The notes: generated by a model from the letters alone, not told the origin. DNA of 64,000 bases from Datisca glomerata (GCA_003255025.1 QANY01000011.1:1141667-1205666); one strand, 5' to 3'; positions 44,430-56,063 are shown, counted from the first letter of the stretch. Translations and numbers: made by a program.

Positions 44430-45030
44430 CGGGGCATGGTGAGTCTTTTCCAATCTAATCCTAGACTCGAGCTTTGGAACGCCGTCAAGCACATCCTCAA
44501 GTATCTTATGGAGATTGAGGAACTACTTGCTTGTGTATTCAGGTATTGACTTGAATGTGGCCGGTTATATCGACTCTGATTTCCAAGCAGATAATGATTG
44601 CAGGAGGTTCACTTCAGGATTGGTGTTCATCCTGAATGGTGGAGTAGTAGTATCGAGAAGTATTAAGCAATCATGTATTATTTATTCTACCATGGAAGCT
44701 GAGTATGTGGCGGCTTGTGAAGCTGTAAAGGAGGTTGTCTGGCTTAGAAAGTTTCTGAAGACTCTGGAAGTCATTCCAGATACTGACAAACCCATGACAC
44801 TTTATTGCATTAATAGAGGGGTTGTAGCAAACTCGAAGGAACCGAGGAGCGACAAATGATCCAAACACAGAGTGAAAGTGTCATCTCATCAAAGAGATTG
44901 TCAACATGGAAATGTTGCAGTAACACACATATCGATAGTCAATAACCTGACAGATCCATTTATGAAGACTTTAAGCAGTAAAGTCTTTGATGTCCATCTG
45001 AATAGTATGGGGATAACAATGCATTATTTC
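44430..45030 (+). pseudogene. Copia-2 RNase H
   Basis: 44515-44859 gives AGYIDSDFQADNDCRRFTSG, SRSIKQSCIIYSTMEAEYVA and MTLYCINRGVVANSKEPRSD. The catalytic triad is partly changed: the YCDN Asp is Ile in YCIN. 44872 onward gives HISIVNNLTDPFMKTLSSKV, the normal end of copia pol. After about 45030 the sequence no longer follows Copia-3. Confidence 0.88.
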
Positions 45031-45099
45031 GATATTGAACTTAGACTTATAATAGTCACCCCCACTATTTCTTGAATATATTTAACACACGGGAAATAC

Positions 45100-45540
45100 A
45101 ACCTCAACATTTTCATTTCTTGGTTGATTCTTAATTAAGTTGTCTTTGAACTATAAAGCACATTATTTCTAATTTGTAGAGTGGGTTTCAATCAAAACCA
45201 TCTCTTTCAATCATATAGTCTTATATCTCTTATATATCTTAGAACAATATGCTTGTTGTTACTAGAGATTCTCTTGTTTTTAGGATTATGGATAGCATCT
45301 TGATTATCACAATATAAAGTAATAGGTCCGAATGCATCTCACAAACCATTTAATACATAAAAAATCTTTACAAGCAAGAGACATAGAAACAAGTTCATAT
45401 TTCATAGATGATAAAACAACACAAAATTATTTTTTAGATGATCAAGCAACTACGGAACCATCCTATAGTAAATAACCAACCACTAATTGATTTAGAATTA
45501 ATATTAGAAGCCCAATTAGTATATTTAACATGAGTATTGC
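45100..45540 (-). pseudogene. Relic of another copia RNase H
   Basis: The minus strand at about 45345-45300 reads GPITLYCDNQDAIHNP, the third-Asp block of copia RNase H from a different family. Upstream on that strand, MKYELVSMSLACKDFL resembles the EAEYxxxxxACKE block (Glu-Ala lost). Many stops. It lies between the broken 3' end of Copia-2 and the start of the Del-like LTR. Confidence 0.6.
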
Positions 45541-45546
45541 AAGTAT

Positions 45547-45586
45547 AATGCAGACTATAATTGTATAATGCAGATCATAATTGTAA
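45547..45586 (+). repeat. 20-bp direct repeat at LTR edge
   Basis: ataatgcagactataattgt is followed at once by ataatgcagatcataattgt; the second copy ends on the first bases of the Del-like LTR. Confidence 0.8.
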
Positions 45587-46240
45587 TACCGCAAGCTTTA
45601 TGAGGGGTAATTGTGTGATTTCAATATCACTCACACCATATAAGTATTACACCTCAGTATAACCCTCCCTTCATTCTCCACTTCTAATTCACGAACGCTT
45701 CCCCCACTCACACCTTAAACACATTACACCTTAGCCTAATCGTCCACTATTTCTTGTTATATCCCTCATTCTCCCATTTGTTTTAAACGAAATCTTCTCC
45801 CTGTAACTGCTATTTCTCTCTTTTACAGTTTTCTTCCCCCAGCGACGCCCTCTGTTCTTCTCCTTTTTCTTTCTTCCTCTTCCATTTATTTCGTTGTCAA
45901 TTTTGAGATAAACCATTTCTTCTCTATTTCTTTATTCTTTTAATCGTTTCTCTTTCTCAATTCAGATTTGTATATTTCAGTGTTTATATATATATATATT
46001 TATTGAATAATGAAATTTTTCAATTTTCAGTCAATTCATCATCTTCCGTCTCTATTTTTCAAGACTTTGCGTCACCGCCACAACGCCATTGTTCCTTAAT
46101 TCCGGTAAAGCATTTTATTTTTCTTTCTCTTGTTCCTCATGTTTTCGACCTTAATCTTATTTCAATGTTGATATAATATCTAATTATGTATTTTTCTCAA
46201 TGTTTCAGTGGTAGGCATTTTGTCCATTTATGTTTCTGGC
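45582..46240 (+). repeat. Del-like gypsy 5' LTR, segment 1
   Basis: Starts tgtaatacc, the mirror image (with transitions) of the cgttaca end at 62783. It contains a candidate TATA box, catataag at 45637-45644, followed by a long pyrimidine-rich stretch as in LTR R/U5 regions. Interrupted at 46240 by Copia-4; the last five bases (ctggc) are one copy of that element's target duplication. Confidence 0.65.
46236..46240. repeat. Target-site duplication of Copia-4, left
   Basis: ctggc, identical to 51695-51699. Confidence 0.95.
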
Positions 46241-46616
46241 TGTTGAAAATTTATCGATTTAAGAATACTTACTTGATTACGCAATAGAATAGATCGAAAT
46301 GATGAATTACGTGCCGAATCTTGTAAGAAATCATGAAAACGAACTTCCCACTTATTCCACAACCTAAGAGCTCTTGATTTTGTATGTGAAAACTTGATTT
46401 AGTGTTGGAGGAATGATTTTTTCTAATGAATATCAATAGGTCCGAATTTCTTCTCTAAAAAATCAAAAAATGAAGTTCCAACCTCCATAGAAGTTAGTGG
46501 TGGTTATTTATATTAACCACCATTGGTAGTTTTTCATGTGAAAAACTATCAATCATCATTTTTCAAAACCGGGTCGGGTCGACCCACATGGGTGCCCGGA
46601 GTCGAGTTTTCGAACA
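46241..46616 (-). repeat. Copia-4 3' LTR
   Basis: 376 bp, collinear with 51327-51694. Shared blocks include cttgattttgtatgtgaaaa and ggtggttatttatattaacc. Differences are scattered, so the insertion is not recent. Confidence 0.93.
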
Positions 46617-46628
46617 TCTCTCACTTGT
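46617..46628 (-). other. Polypurine tract of Copia-4
   Basis: The minus strand reads ACAAGTGAGAGA directly before the LTR. Confidence 0.7.
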
Positions 46629-47717
46629 AAATGATGGGATAGAACAAATTTAATTACAAACAGTTTAAAATTCACACACTAATAAATTCATATGGGCAAA
46701 TGGATCGTGCGACCCGCGAGCACATATAAGAGCTAGTTGCTATGAACCTGTTAGTGATAACATAGCAGCCCCAAACCTAAAGACTGTCTACTCGTCTCGC
46801 TATGCCCCAGACGTATTTGTTATATCAGTTCAAACATCTCTAATCCCTCAAAGAGCAATGCTTGACTTAATCAAAACATGTATTCACAATCATGTACTAG
46901 CTACTACGAGACGACATAATTGGTCGACCGGTGAACACATTTTAGATTTAGACAAAAAAAAAACACCTTCCTTGCCTACATATATAGCTTAGCTTCAAAT
47001 AAATTATTATCCTAGACATGTTCCATTAGGTCGAATTAGCATAACCGTAGGTAACATGCTAAAGTAGCAACATTTATTTGTTATTTCACTATATAGTCGA
47101 AAGTCACATAGGGCACAAAAATGAGGTTTCAAAGAACCTCAAAAGACTCATACAATATGAGAGTAGGGATTCTATCACACATTTTCCTTATTTAGTCGCA
47201 AAAGACACATGTGGTATGAACACGTGCTATAGCGATTTTCTCTTCATAGAAATAGTGTATGTCTATTATAATTTATATTGAACCACTATAAGGATCTTAG
47301 CTCAATCGCTGATACCAAAATAATCCTCGCGCCTAGCTCGAGATCTTACTAGCTCGTTCCTCATAGTGCCTACCATAATTTCTCTCATCCCGTCCATCAA
47401 CTAGGCTACATGATCGTTAGAATCATGTCGATCTATGAATTAATATTTAGACCTAATCTTGACCTCTTATCAAGGCGACAACCTAATTAAAGTACGCTTT
47501 GTTCACACTTCCCAAATATTTTAAGCATACAATGTCTCATATCAGCTCGCTCTTCAAGTGTTGATGAGTAAGTCGGTTTATGCCTGGCGACATACATTTT
47601 CATTTTATCCAAACAAGATATGTGTATTTTGTGCTACAAATAAATAAAATAATGAACAACATCAAGTTCATTAGTTAATAACATTGATACAAAATGTATT
47701 GAAAATTACACATCATA
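46629..47717 (-). other. Copia-4 3' untranslated region
   Basis: About 1.1 kb between the end of RNase H and the polypurine tract, unusually long for a short-LTR copia element. No protein similarity recognised on either strand; it may include foreign or regulatory sequence. Confidence 0.45.
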
Positions 47718-48056
47718 TTACAATCTGTACAAACCTAGGGATTTGACATGGCTTAGAAAAATATCTCTAGGGATTGGCTTTGTTAAAGGATCAGCCATCA
47801 TTCGATGTGTAGAGACATGTTGTATCACTATTTCCTTCTGCGCTATAATATCTCGTACCCACTTATACTTAGTGTCTATATGCTTCATTTTTCCATGATA
47901 CTTCAGATCTTTAGTACAAGCGATGGATGCTTGACTATCACAAAATAAAATCACTGGTTTCGATGCACTAGAAATAACTTGTAAATGTTGCAGAAACCTT
48001 CTAAGCCACATTGCCTCTTGCACTGCAGCCGAACACGCTATAAAATTTGCTTCCAC
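47718..48056 (-). pseudogene. Copia-4 RNase H (C-terminal part)
   Basis: Open frame of 112 codons: MEANFIACSAAVQEAMWLRR (catalytic Glu in MEA), PVILFCDSQASIACTKD (third Asp), HIDTKYKWVRDIIAQKEI and MMADPLTKPIPRDIFLSHVK, ending in LGLYRL. Conserved to the natural C-terminus. The upstream part of RNase H (48060-48420) is frameshifted. Confidence 0.9.
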
Positions 48057-48480
48057 AGTTGATAACGAAATGCATGTCTATTTCTTGCTACTGCAAGATA
48101 TGGCACCATTTCTTAGCAAGAAAGCATCTCCAGACGTTGATTTGCGTTCGTCAGGGTCATCACCCCAATCAGCATCTGAGTAACCCACTAGATGCAGATC
48201 GTTGCCTCAATAGCATAAATATAAGTCTGTAGTACATTTAAGGTATCTCAAAATTCTCTTAACAACTTTCCAATGAGCTTGCTAGGATATGACTAATAAC
48301 GGCTGACTAAACCAACTGCATAACAAATATCAGGGCATGTACACAACATAACGTACATCAAACTTCCAACGCATTCGAATATGGGACTCTAGCCATGCTC
48401 TACTTTTGTTCTGGAGTATGACACATTTCTTGACTAAGGATTTCACTCTTTGCTATTGGAGTGTCGATGGGTTTGCAATC

Positions 48481-49192
48481 TCACATATTGAATTGTTTGA
48501 GTATTTTCTTAATATATGACTCTTGCGACAGAGCAAGAAGTCTTTTTGAACGATCTCGATATATCTTCACACCTAGTATAAATGTAGCTTCACCCATGTC
48601 CTTCATCTCAAAATGAGAAGACAACCATTCTTTAATGGTAACGACAAATGTTTTATCATTCCCAGCCAAAAGGATATCATCTACATACAATGATAGAATT
48701 ACAAAATTACTCTCAATATGTTTGACGTAAACATAATGGTCTTCATCCATTATCATAAAACCATAAGAAGTTATGGCTCTATGAAACCTAAGATACCATT
48801 GTCTAGATTATTGTTTGAGGCCATATATTGATCTTAGGAGCTTGCAAAAAAATTCTCAGGCTATTACATGTAAATTTTTTCATCTAGTTCCCCATTCAGG
48901 AAAGCAGTTTTATGTTCATCTAGTGTAATTCCAAATCCATCTGGGCAACAATAGCTAAAATTAGACGTATGGAGGCAAACCTAACAATAGGTGAAACATT
49001 TTCCTCATAGTCTATTCCTTCTTGTTGAGTGCAACCCTTAGCTACCAAACATGCCTTATATCTTTTTATAGATCCATCTTCCTTGCATTTAATTTTGAGA
49101 ATCCATTTGTTTCCAATAGCTTTACGCCCTGGTGGAAGATTAACCAAGTCCCAAACCTGGTTTGTTCTCATTGACTCCATTTCTTCTTCCAT
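48481..49192 (-). pseudogene. Copia-4 reverse transcriptase
   Basis: 49192-48920 gives MEEEMESMRTNQVWDLVNLP, AIGNKWILKIKCKEDGSIKR, YKACLVAKGCTQQEGIDYEE and RFASIRLILAIVAQMDLELH. 48756-48481 gives LSLYVDDILLAGNDK (YVDD codons at 48687-48676), FEMKDMGEATFILGVKIYRD and LLALSQESYIKKILKQFNM. Between them 48757-48919 is frameshifted (LYGLKQ-type region degraded). Catalytic Asp pair intact. Confidence 0.92.
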
Positions 49193-49318
49193 TGCCTTTA
49201 ATCAATGATCTTTTACAACTGATAAAAGAGCCTCTCGTACAGTTCTCGGCTCATGTTCATCATGTGGAGCAATCATAAAAGCTTATCCCTCGATTTCAAA
49301 ACGTCGACGAGGAATACT

Positions 49319-49585
49319 TTAATGAGTACTTCTCCGTATATAATCTTCTTGCAGATTTGTATCATCGATCAAATTGTTATTCCTGTTTGGATCAAAGAGA
49401 TGAGACACATTCCCATTCATTTGAGATGTATGATTCATAGCAACATTAGTGTCAAGATCTTCTATCTTATATAGACTCAGATCTTGACTAGCTACTTTTT
49501 TGCTATGAAATTCATTCTCTAAAAATGTGGCATCTCTTGATACAAATTCAGTAAAACTTCCATCTATTTGTTCACCAATGAACAC
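49319..49585 (-). pseudogene. Copia-4 integrase-RT linker
   Basis: MFIGEQIDGSFTEFVSRDAT, FLENEFHSKK and an acidic, Asn-rich stretch: the variable segment after integrase, matching the usual VxFxExxF pattern. The frame ends at a stop near 49319. Confidence 0.75.
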
Positions 49586-49696
49586 ATATCCTTTGGAGTG
49601 TTCAACATATCTTATAAAAATGGACTTCTTACATCTCAGTCCAAGTTCACCATGCTTATGAGAAGAATTGTGAACATAAGTTGCAGACCCCCAAGG

Positions 49697-50146
49697 TCAC
49701 AAATTACTTAAGTCGGGTTTCCAGCCCGTCCAAAGTTCATACGGGGTGAAAATTACTGATTTGGAAGGTACACAGTTAAGTAGATATATAGCAGTAACCA
49801 ACGTATCTCCCCAATATGAAATGGGTAAGCTCGCTTGTGCCATCATAGACCTTACCATATCTAGAAGCGTTCTATTCATTCTTTCCGCAACACCATTTGG
49901 TTGTGGAGTTTCAGGAATAGTTAGTTGTCTAAGTAAACCATTTTCATCACATAATTCTTTAAATTGAACAGAAAGATATTCACGGCCTCGATCTGTTCTT
50001 AATATTTTTATCCTTTTGTCTATTCGATTCTCCACCAAATTCATAATTTGTTTAAAGCAGCCCAATGCTTTACATTTATGGGAGATTAAATAGATAACCA
50101 AAACGCGTGAAATCATCAATAAAAGTGATGAAATACGAAGCGTCAT
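49697..50146 (-). pseudogene. Copia-4 integrase core
   Basis: IKILRTDRGREYLSVQFKEL holds the second catalytic Asp, and TPQPNGVAERMNRTLLDMVR holds the catalytic Glu. Also ISYWGDTLVTAIYLLNCVPS and TPYELWTGWKPDLSNL. The first catalytic Asp and the HHCC zinc domain lie in degraded sequence above 50146 (a frame reading CGPMNVKTRH is visible near 50165). One of the best preserved integrase cores in the window, but without its N-terminus. Confidence 0.9.
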
Positions 50147-50229
50147 GCCTCGTCTTCACATTCATAGGACCACAAATATCAGAATGAATTAATTGTAATG
50201 GATAATCATTTCTTTTTGCCTTTCCAAAT

Positions 50230-51313
50230 GGTTTTCTAGTTATTTTTTCCATTTAGTGTATATTCCTTCCTGTCTACGCCAATACCTAACCTTGCGCTCC
50301 AAAGATTTATGAATTGTGATAAGCTGAACGACAAATTTCAGAACATATATTTCGTTCCTCTCTTGATATGAGATCTTCTATAATACAATCATATTCTTCA
50401 GAGATATACTTTTCTACGATCTCTTCTTTATCTGCATTCCACGAGATCCGGCAAGGAATTTAGAAGAATTTTGCATATATCTATCTCAACCTCAATGACC
50501 CCTTTTCCGCACTTCATTGTACATTTTGGTCAAAAGTATTACATGTTGAACCATGCTATGATGTGGATTCATTTTGTACTCGCAAAGTTCATAGTACAAA
50601 GTATATGATCCGTCATAATATGGGTCCCAATCCATCTTTGTACTAACATAACATAAATAATTTATCATTTAAAAAACTTATATGATCCGTGATTAAACAT
50701 AAATGCCATGGAGTGCAAGTTAAAATATAAATTCACTATTCCACAAAATAGGAAAACCAAATCAACAAAAAAATGCCAAATGTTGATTCAATCTCTATTA
50801 AAATAATCTGTATACTATTATACTCAAGTTCACTTTAAAAGACTAATTCACAAGCAAACACAGACTGTAAACACAGTGCAATAATTATAAAATATACATA
50901 ATGATACTCCATAGTGAATTACGGTTCCAAGGCAAATAAACGATTTTTTTAAAATCCAAACGGTGCAAAATTTCTAACCATACAATTTAGAAAATTAAGA
51001 AAAACTCTTTGTACAAAAACTAGTGCATTAGTGATGAATAAATGATCCAACAAAACCCACAAATCTAATCCCTCATATTAGATTAAGTTCAACTCCAGGA
51101 TGATTTCTTGTAACCCGAAAACAAAAAGATTAAAACAACCCTATAGTTTCACCAAATTATAGAACAACGATACTCACAGTGAGATTGCTACAACATTAAA
51201 CAATGCAATTGAGATTGCAATTTTTATTACGGCGTGGAAAAAGTCCAAGATACTCACAGTCGAATGACAATAGATTTCTAACAATTATAAACACACAAAC
51301 ACATCATATAATC
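50230..51313 (-). pseudogene. Copia-4 gag/protease area, heavily decayed
   Basis: Only about 1.1 kb separates integrase from the primer site, too short for a full gag plus protease. The minus strand shows weak gag-like phrases (HVILLTKMYNEVRK near 50540) and no DSGA protease motif or zinc knuckle. I infer deletion of most of gag and protease. Confidence 0.5.
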
Positions 51314-51325
51314 GCTCTGATACCA
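51314..51325 (-). other. Primer-binding site of Copia-4
   Basis: The minus strand reads TGGTATCAGAGC, exact initiator-Met tRNA site, one base inside the LTR. Confidence 0.92.
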
Positions 51326-51326
51326 A

Positions 51327-51694
51327 TGTTAAAAATTTATCGAGTCAAGAACACTTACTGGATTACGCAACGGAATAAATTAAAATGATAAATTATGTGT
51401 CAGATCTAGTAGAAAATCATGGAAACGAACTTCCTACTTGTCCCACAACCCAAGAGCCCTTGATTTTGTATGTGAAAACTTGATTTTAGTATTGGAGGAA
51501 TGATTTTCTCCAATGAATATCAATAGGTGCGAATTTCTTCTAAAAAATAGAAGTTTCAACCTCCATAGAAGTTAATGGTGGTTATTTATATTAACCACCA
51601 TTGGTAGTTTTCATGTGAAAAACTACCAATCATCCCTTTTCAAAATCGGGTCGGGTCAACCCATCATGGGCATCTGTATCCGAGTTTTCCAACA
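51327..51694 (-). repeat. Copia-4 5' LTR
   Basis: 368 bp, partner of 46241-46616, bordered outside by the ctggc duplication. Confidence 0.93.
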
Positions 51695-51699
51695 CTGGC
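51695..51699. repeat. Target-site duplication of Copia-4, right
   Basis: ctggc, identical to 46236-46240. Confidence 0.95.
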
Positions 51700-51989
51700 A
51701 TCCTTGTCGCACGTCATTGTGTATCGATTTCAGCAAGCCCTTGACTTTTCTCCTTCTCCCTTTCGGCTTTTCTCTTATTTTTCTCTCCAATTCTAGGCTT
51801 TCATGCTCTATATCTTTAGTTCTCTCTTATGGCAGCCCCTTGATCATTTTCATTAGATTGTAGTTGTCTGCTTCATCGTTATTACGTTTGGTAAGCTTAA
51901 TTCCTTGCTTTCTTTTTCTCTCTGTCTTTCTTTCCTTGTACGCTCACTGTATTGACTGTAAGTGGGTCTTGCGACCCAGTTGATTTTTA

Positions 51990-52215
51990 CCATAACCGAT
52001 CTAGATTTTACCCAGCCCGAATCGATTCAGTTGAACCAGATCGAATAGGTTCAATCAGACCAGATCGAGTTGGTCCAGACAAACCAACTTGAACCGGTTC
52101 AACCCAACTAGACCGAATCGATTCAACCCTACCGGATTGATTAAACCCAATAGAACCGAACCAAACTAGTTTCAGACTAACCAGACCAAGTTGAACCGGC
52201 CTGACCTATTTTGAT
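51990..52215. repeat. Degenerate palindromic array (aaccgattcaa-like units)
   Basis: About 225 bp of loosely repeated 14-16-bp units built from gaaccrrttcaa and its relatives. ttgaaccggttcaa (52088-52101) is a perfect palindrome, and cgaatcgattca (about 52018-52029) contains another, gaatcgattc. Low sequence complexity but clearly patterned. Confidence 0.75.
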
Positions 52216-52530
52216 CAGATTGCACTCATTTTATTCTTACTCGTTTCTGACCTCACTCGCCCTTCTAATTAATTAAATAATTGTAGTTATTATATGAATA
52301 TGTTGTGATCAGGGATCTTTGGATTTCAAGTCATTAGTTGTTGAATTCAATTCGTAATGAATCTAGGTAAGTGGATTTACATAGTAATTGGGTTCAGATG
52401 TTATAAGTGTAGCATATATAACGTAAAATCATTTTTTTATTTCTTTATGTTGCTCAATCTTATATCAAGTGGTTTATTTATTTTTCCATATCACAGTGAA
52501 ATTATTTACCATGTTATTTATGATTATATT

Positions 52531-54413
52531 TGTTGGATTTGGTTTTAAAATTCTTGCAGAAAAATCATTGAAGCACGAACGGTTCATGGACAGAATATCA
52601 AAAAAATTTCTAAAACTAATTTAGTCATATTAAACATTAAGACCACACACTTGATTATGAATATTTAATTACAAGTATTCAACAGAGATATAAACTATTT
52701 TATACTTTCTGTTATATCGGAGACTTTTTGACTTGGTGGAATCATATTGATTGTCTTCGAGTTCTTCATCCTTCGTGGAACTCAAATTAGTCTTCACACC
52801 AACAACCACTCGTTAGATTTAGAAGTATTTCTCACGAGGATGTCATTTTGAACTGAGTGTAGGCTCTCAAAATAACTGTGAAAGAAAAATAAAAATTTTC
52901 TTCCTTTACAATGAATTTTGGCGGCAACACATGGGGGAGAGAAATTGTGTTTTCTGTGCTTTGTGTAATCGTACACTGTGTATGGTTAGGGATGCAACCT
53001 TATTAACATCCCTTATATAATAATTTATAGAAGTTGCACATATATCTCTATATGTTAAATTATCAAAAATTCGCCCCATACTTTACAATTGCCGAAATTT
53101 TGCATGTTTCCTTAGAGTTAATATTGTGTCAAAATTCATCAATCTCAATTGATAAATTAAATTGATCTCTATCAATTAATTGAGTAATTTCTTTTATTTA
53201 TTAATTATCTAATAATTAGAAAATAATAAATCAATTAATTAAATATTAATTACATGCTTTTCATTAATTAAGTGACAACACTAACCAAATATGAATTCGG
53301 GAAATACACATTGGTCCAAAATACGTTTCGGTCCAACTGACATTGTTTTTTCTATTCCTATCCTCATGAGCTACTTATGAGATTGAATGGACCCACATTT
53401 ATAAAGTTATAGGATTCAAATACCCAGTGAATTTATCTTCATAAATTCTCAACCTATTTAATCCTGATATCGTACGACTCAACTATAGTTCTGATGCTGA
53501 ATCAACTCTCGATTCATGCGCGCTACATTTTCTATTGGTGCTGATAAACCCTTTATTTCACGGTCCACAGAATATGTTAACATATTACCCTTCATGAATA
53601 TCAGTAACAAGGGTGGGATATAAAATTACCATTTTACCTCTTTATTTATTATTTTCTTAACTCATTTATTGATTGTGAATGAAAAAGACATATCAGTGAA
53701 GTGTCTCATACAGTTCACAAAGTCTTATTCAATGACTCATGTCATTGAGTAACATGCTCGATTTATTTATTCACACGCCCATCAATAAAGTATAAGGTGT
53801 ATTGTTGTTGATGTAATCTAACAACGAAATTCTATATCTTTGAATCCTGCAACTCCAATATAGTTGAATCACAATCCCAACAGTTGAGGTATTGTCCAAA
53901 AATTTGAACTCACTCCTTTGGTGTATCAAAGACCGCAAGTACTAAGTCAATCTTCGCATTCACCTCAGGATTAAGGTAATTATGAAAATACCTTTAAGGT
54001 GTAACAATTAGATTTAGAGCTCGATGAACATTTTGCTCTAAACTAATTTATTATTGGTTTATTCAACATGTTCCACAACATGTCTAATTCAACCATTAGA
54101 GTCTCCAATCTCATGCCCCAAGACCCACATCATTTGGTTCGACCTAATAGTCATAAACACACTTGATTTCCCAGTCGATCCTAAGACTATGAATAACGTA
54201 AAGAACTATTTCAGAAGAGTTTTTCTGGAAGACCCATCTATCTTTACTCCTCTTACATTGACAATAGTTTCAGGACTTGAGTAAATTACAAATACACTTA
54301 ATTAATAGAAAACTTTCATTCATTCATAAAATTCAGTAATACAAAATGTCTGAAAAATAACTAAATACTCATAAATAGTTATTACACCCTACTTTATGGA
54401 CATAATTGTAACA
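52531..54413 (-). repeat. Copia-3 3' LTR
   Basis: 1883 bp, plus-strand start tgttggatttgg, end gtaaca. Collinear with 59919-61787. Confidence 0.92.
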
Positions 54414-54425
54414 ATATCCCACTTG
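54414..54425 (-). other. Polypurine tract of Copia-3
   Basis: The minus strand reads CAAGTGGGATAT just before TGTTAC, resembling the agtgggagat tract of Copia-1. Confidence 0.8.
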
Positions 54426-54439
54426 GACTAAAGTAGGCG

Positions 54440-54993
54440 TGTACAATCTCGTATCCCCATGCCCTCTAGATGACCATAAAAGACTTTACTGCTTTAAGTC
54501 TTCGTGAATGAATTTGTCAGGGTGTTGACCGTCGATATGTGCGTTACTACAACATATCTACACTGAACAATCTCTTTTATCAGGTGATACTTATGCTCTA
54601 TGTACTTGAATCTTTTGTAGCCCTTCGTTCCTTCGAATTCGCTACAACCCCACTATTATTGCAATAAAGTGACATGGGCTTGTCTTCTTTTAGAACAACT
54701 TCCAGAGTCTTCAAGAAATTTCTATGCCATACAGACTCCTTTGCACCTTCATAAGTCGCCACATATTCAGCTTCCATGGTAGAATCAGCAATGCAAGATT
54801 GTTTTATACTTCTCCATACAACTGCTCCACCATTCAAGATGAACACCGATCCTGAAGTGGACCTCTCGGAATCCTTGTCTACTCGGAAGCCAAAATTAGT
54901 ATACCCCATCATATTCAGGTTAGTACCTAAATACACAAACATGTAGTTCATTGTTCTCCGAAGATACTTAAGGATATGCTTGACGCATTCCAA
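54440..54993 (-). pseudogene. Copia-3 RNase H
   Basis: MECVKHILKYLRRTMNYMFV, MMGYTNFGFRVDKDSERSTS (the usual YTDSDF first Asp is Asn), VVWRSIKQSCIADSTMEAEY with Glu, and MSLYCNNSGVVANSKERR (the YCDN Asp is Asn). Two of the catalytic carboxylates are therefore lost. The C-terminal part below 54598 is frameshifted. Confidence 0.9.
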
Positions 54994-55049
54994 TGCTCGA
55001 TTCTAGGATTTGATTAGAAACAACTCAATACGCCCACGATGTAGCAAAT

Positions 55050-55870
55050 ATCTGGCCTAGTGTAAAACATCACATACATGAGACTTTTTACGGCTGAGTC
55101 ATAGAGAATCTTTCTCAGGTCTTCCTATTCTTGAGGAGTCTTGGGAGACTGCTCTTTGGAGAGGTTGAATCCATGCCTGAAGGAAAGATATCCCTTCTTG
55201 GAGTCTTTCATATTGAAGTGATCCATCACCTTATCAATATAAGATACTGAGACAGTGCCAATTATATGTTATTCTGATCCCGAAAGATCTGAATACCTAA
55301 GACAAAGGAAGTTTCTCCAAGATCCTTCATATCAAATTACTTTGCAAGACAAATCTTGATATTAGATAATTTTCCTACATCATTCCTAATGAGCACAATA
55401 TCAACCATGTACGAAACCAAAAAATAGCATTCCCTTTATGTATCAGTTTATACACACATGGTTTGTCCACTAACCACTCAAAACCAAATTTCTTAATAGT
55501 TTCTTCGAATCTAATATTCCATGACCGTGACACTTGCTTAAGTCCATAAATGGACTTCAGCAGTTTGCAAACCTTGCCCTCTTGGCCTTTCTCCATGAAC
55601 ACGTCTGGTTGAGCCATATAAATGCGCTCTTCAAGATTGTCATTCATAAAATCAGTCATGCGTCCATCTTCCAGATTTCATAATCGAGGGCAGCAACAAT
55701 GAACATGAGAGTTCAGATGGATTTAAGCATGGCTACCGGTGAGAAGATATCCTCATACATAGTCTATACCTTCATTATAGGTGTAGCCATGGCTACTAGC
55801 CTAGCTTTGAATGTCTCCACATTTCCATCTGGATCTCTCTTTTTCTTATAGATCCATTTACACCCTACAG
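55050..55870 (-). pseudogene. Copia-3 reverse transcriptase
   Basis: 55659-55375 gives DNLEERIYMAQPDVFMEKGQ, LLKSIYGLKQVSRSWNIRFE and DKPCVYKLIHKGN. The next frame carries SYMVDIVLIRND, where the YMDD box has become YMVD, losing a catalytic Asp. SYIDKVMDHFNMKDSKKGYL follows. Upstream (55870-55680), DPDGNVETFKARLVA is visible. Several frameshifts. Confidence 0.9.
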
Positions 55871-56063
55871 GTTATACCCATTAAGGAGGATCTACAAGTT
55901 TTCAGACTTCATTCGAGTACATGGATTGTATCTCAATGTTCATGGTTTCTTGCCATAGGTTTGCTTCAAGACCAGCCAAGACTTGTGAGTAGGAGACAGG
56001 TTCATCATGATCCTTATCTAAGACTGGTGTTAAGGCATCTCTATAAAACATGTACCTTCCAGG

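Larger units (their letters stand above)
37504..45030 (+). mobile_element. Copia-2: Ty1/copia element, 3'-truncated
   Basis: 5' LTR 37504-39490, primer site 39493-39504, leader to 41362, gag 41363-41990, integrase, RT, RNase H to about 45030. Same family as Copia-3 (shared LTR start, gag, integrase and RT blocks), opposite orientation. No 3' LTR or polypurine tract follows: similarity to Copia-3 stops near 45020-45030. The zinc knuckle and protease are deleted. Dead. Confidence 0.88.
46241..51694 (-). mobile_element. Copia-4: short-LTR Ty1/copia element with perfect target duplication
   Basis: Flanked by ctggc at 46236-46240 and 51695-51699. LTRs at 46241-46616 and 51327-51694 both start tgtt and end aaca on the plus strand. 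Primer site 51314-51325 and polypurine tract 46617-46628 are at the expected inner edges. Internal order on the minus strand is a decayed gag area, integrase, RT, RNase H. Total 5454 bp. Different family from Copia-1, -2 and -3. Its pol keeps more catalytic residues than the others but is still frameshifted. Confidence 0.95.
51695..52530 (+). repeat. Del-like gypsy 5' LTR, segment 2
   Basis: Continuation of segment 1 after Copia-4. Pyrimidine-rich at first (ctccttctccctttcgg), then the palindromic array at 51990-52215, then AT-rich. Ends with atatt (52526-52530), the target site of Copia-3. Confidence 0.65.

Noticed and set aside
45731..45916. Lys/Arg-rich minus-strand frame
   Set aside because: Antisense of the pyrimidine-rich part of the Del-like LTR.
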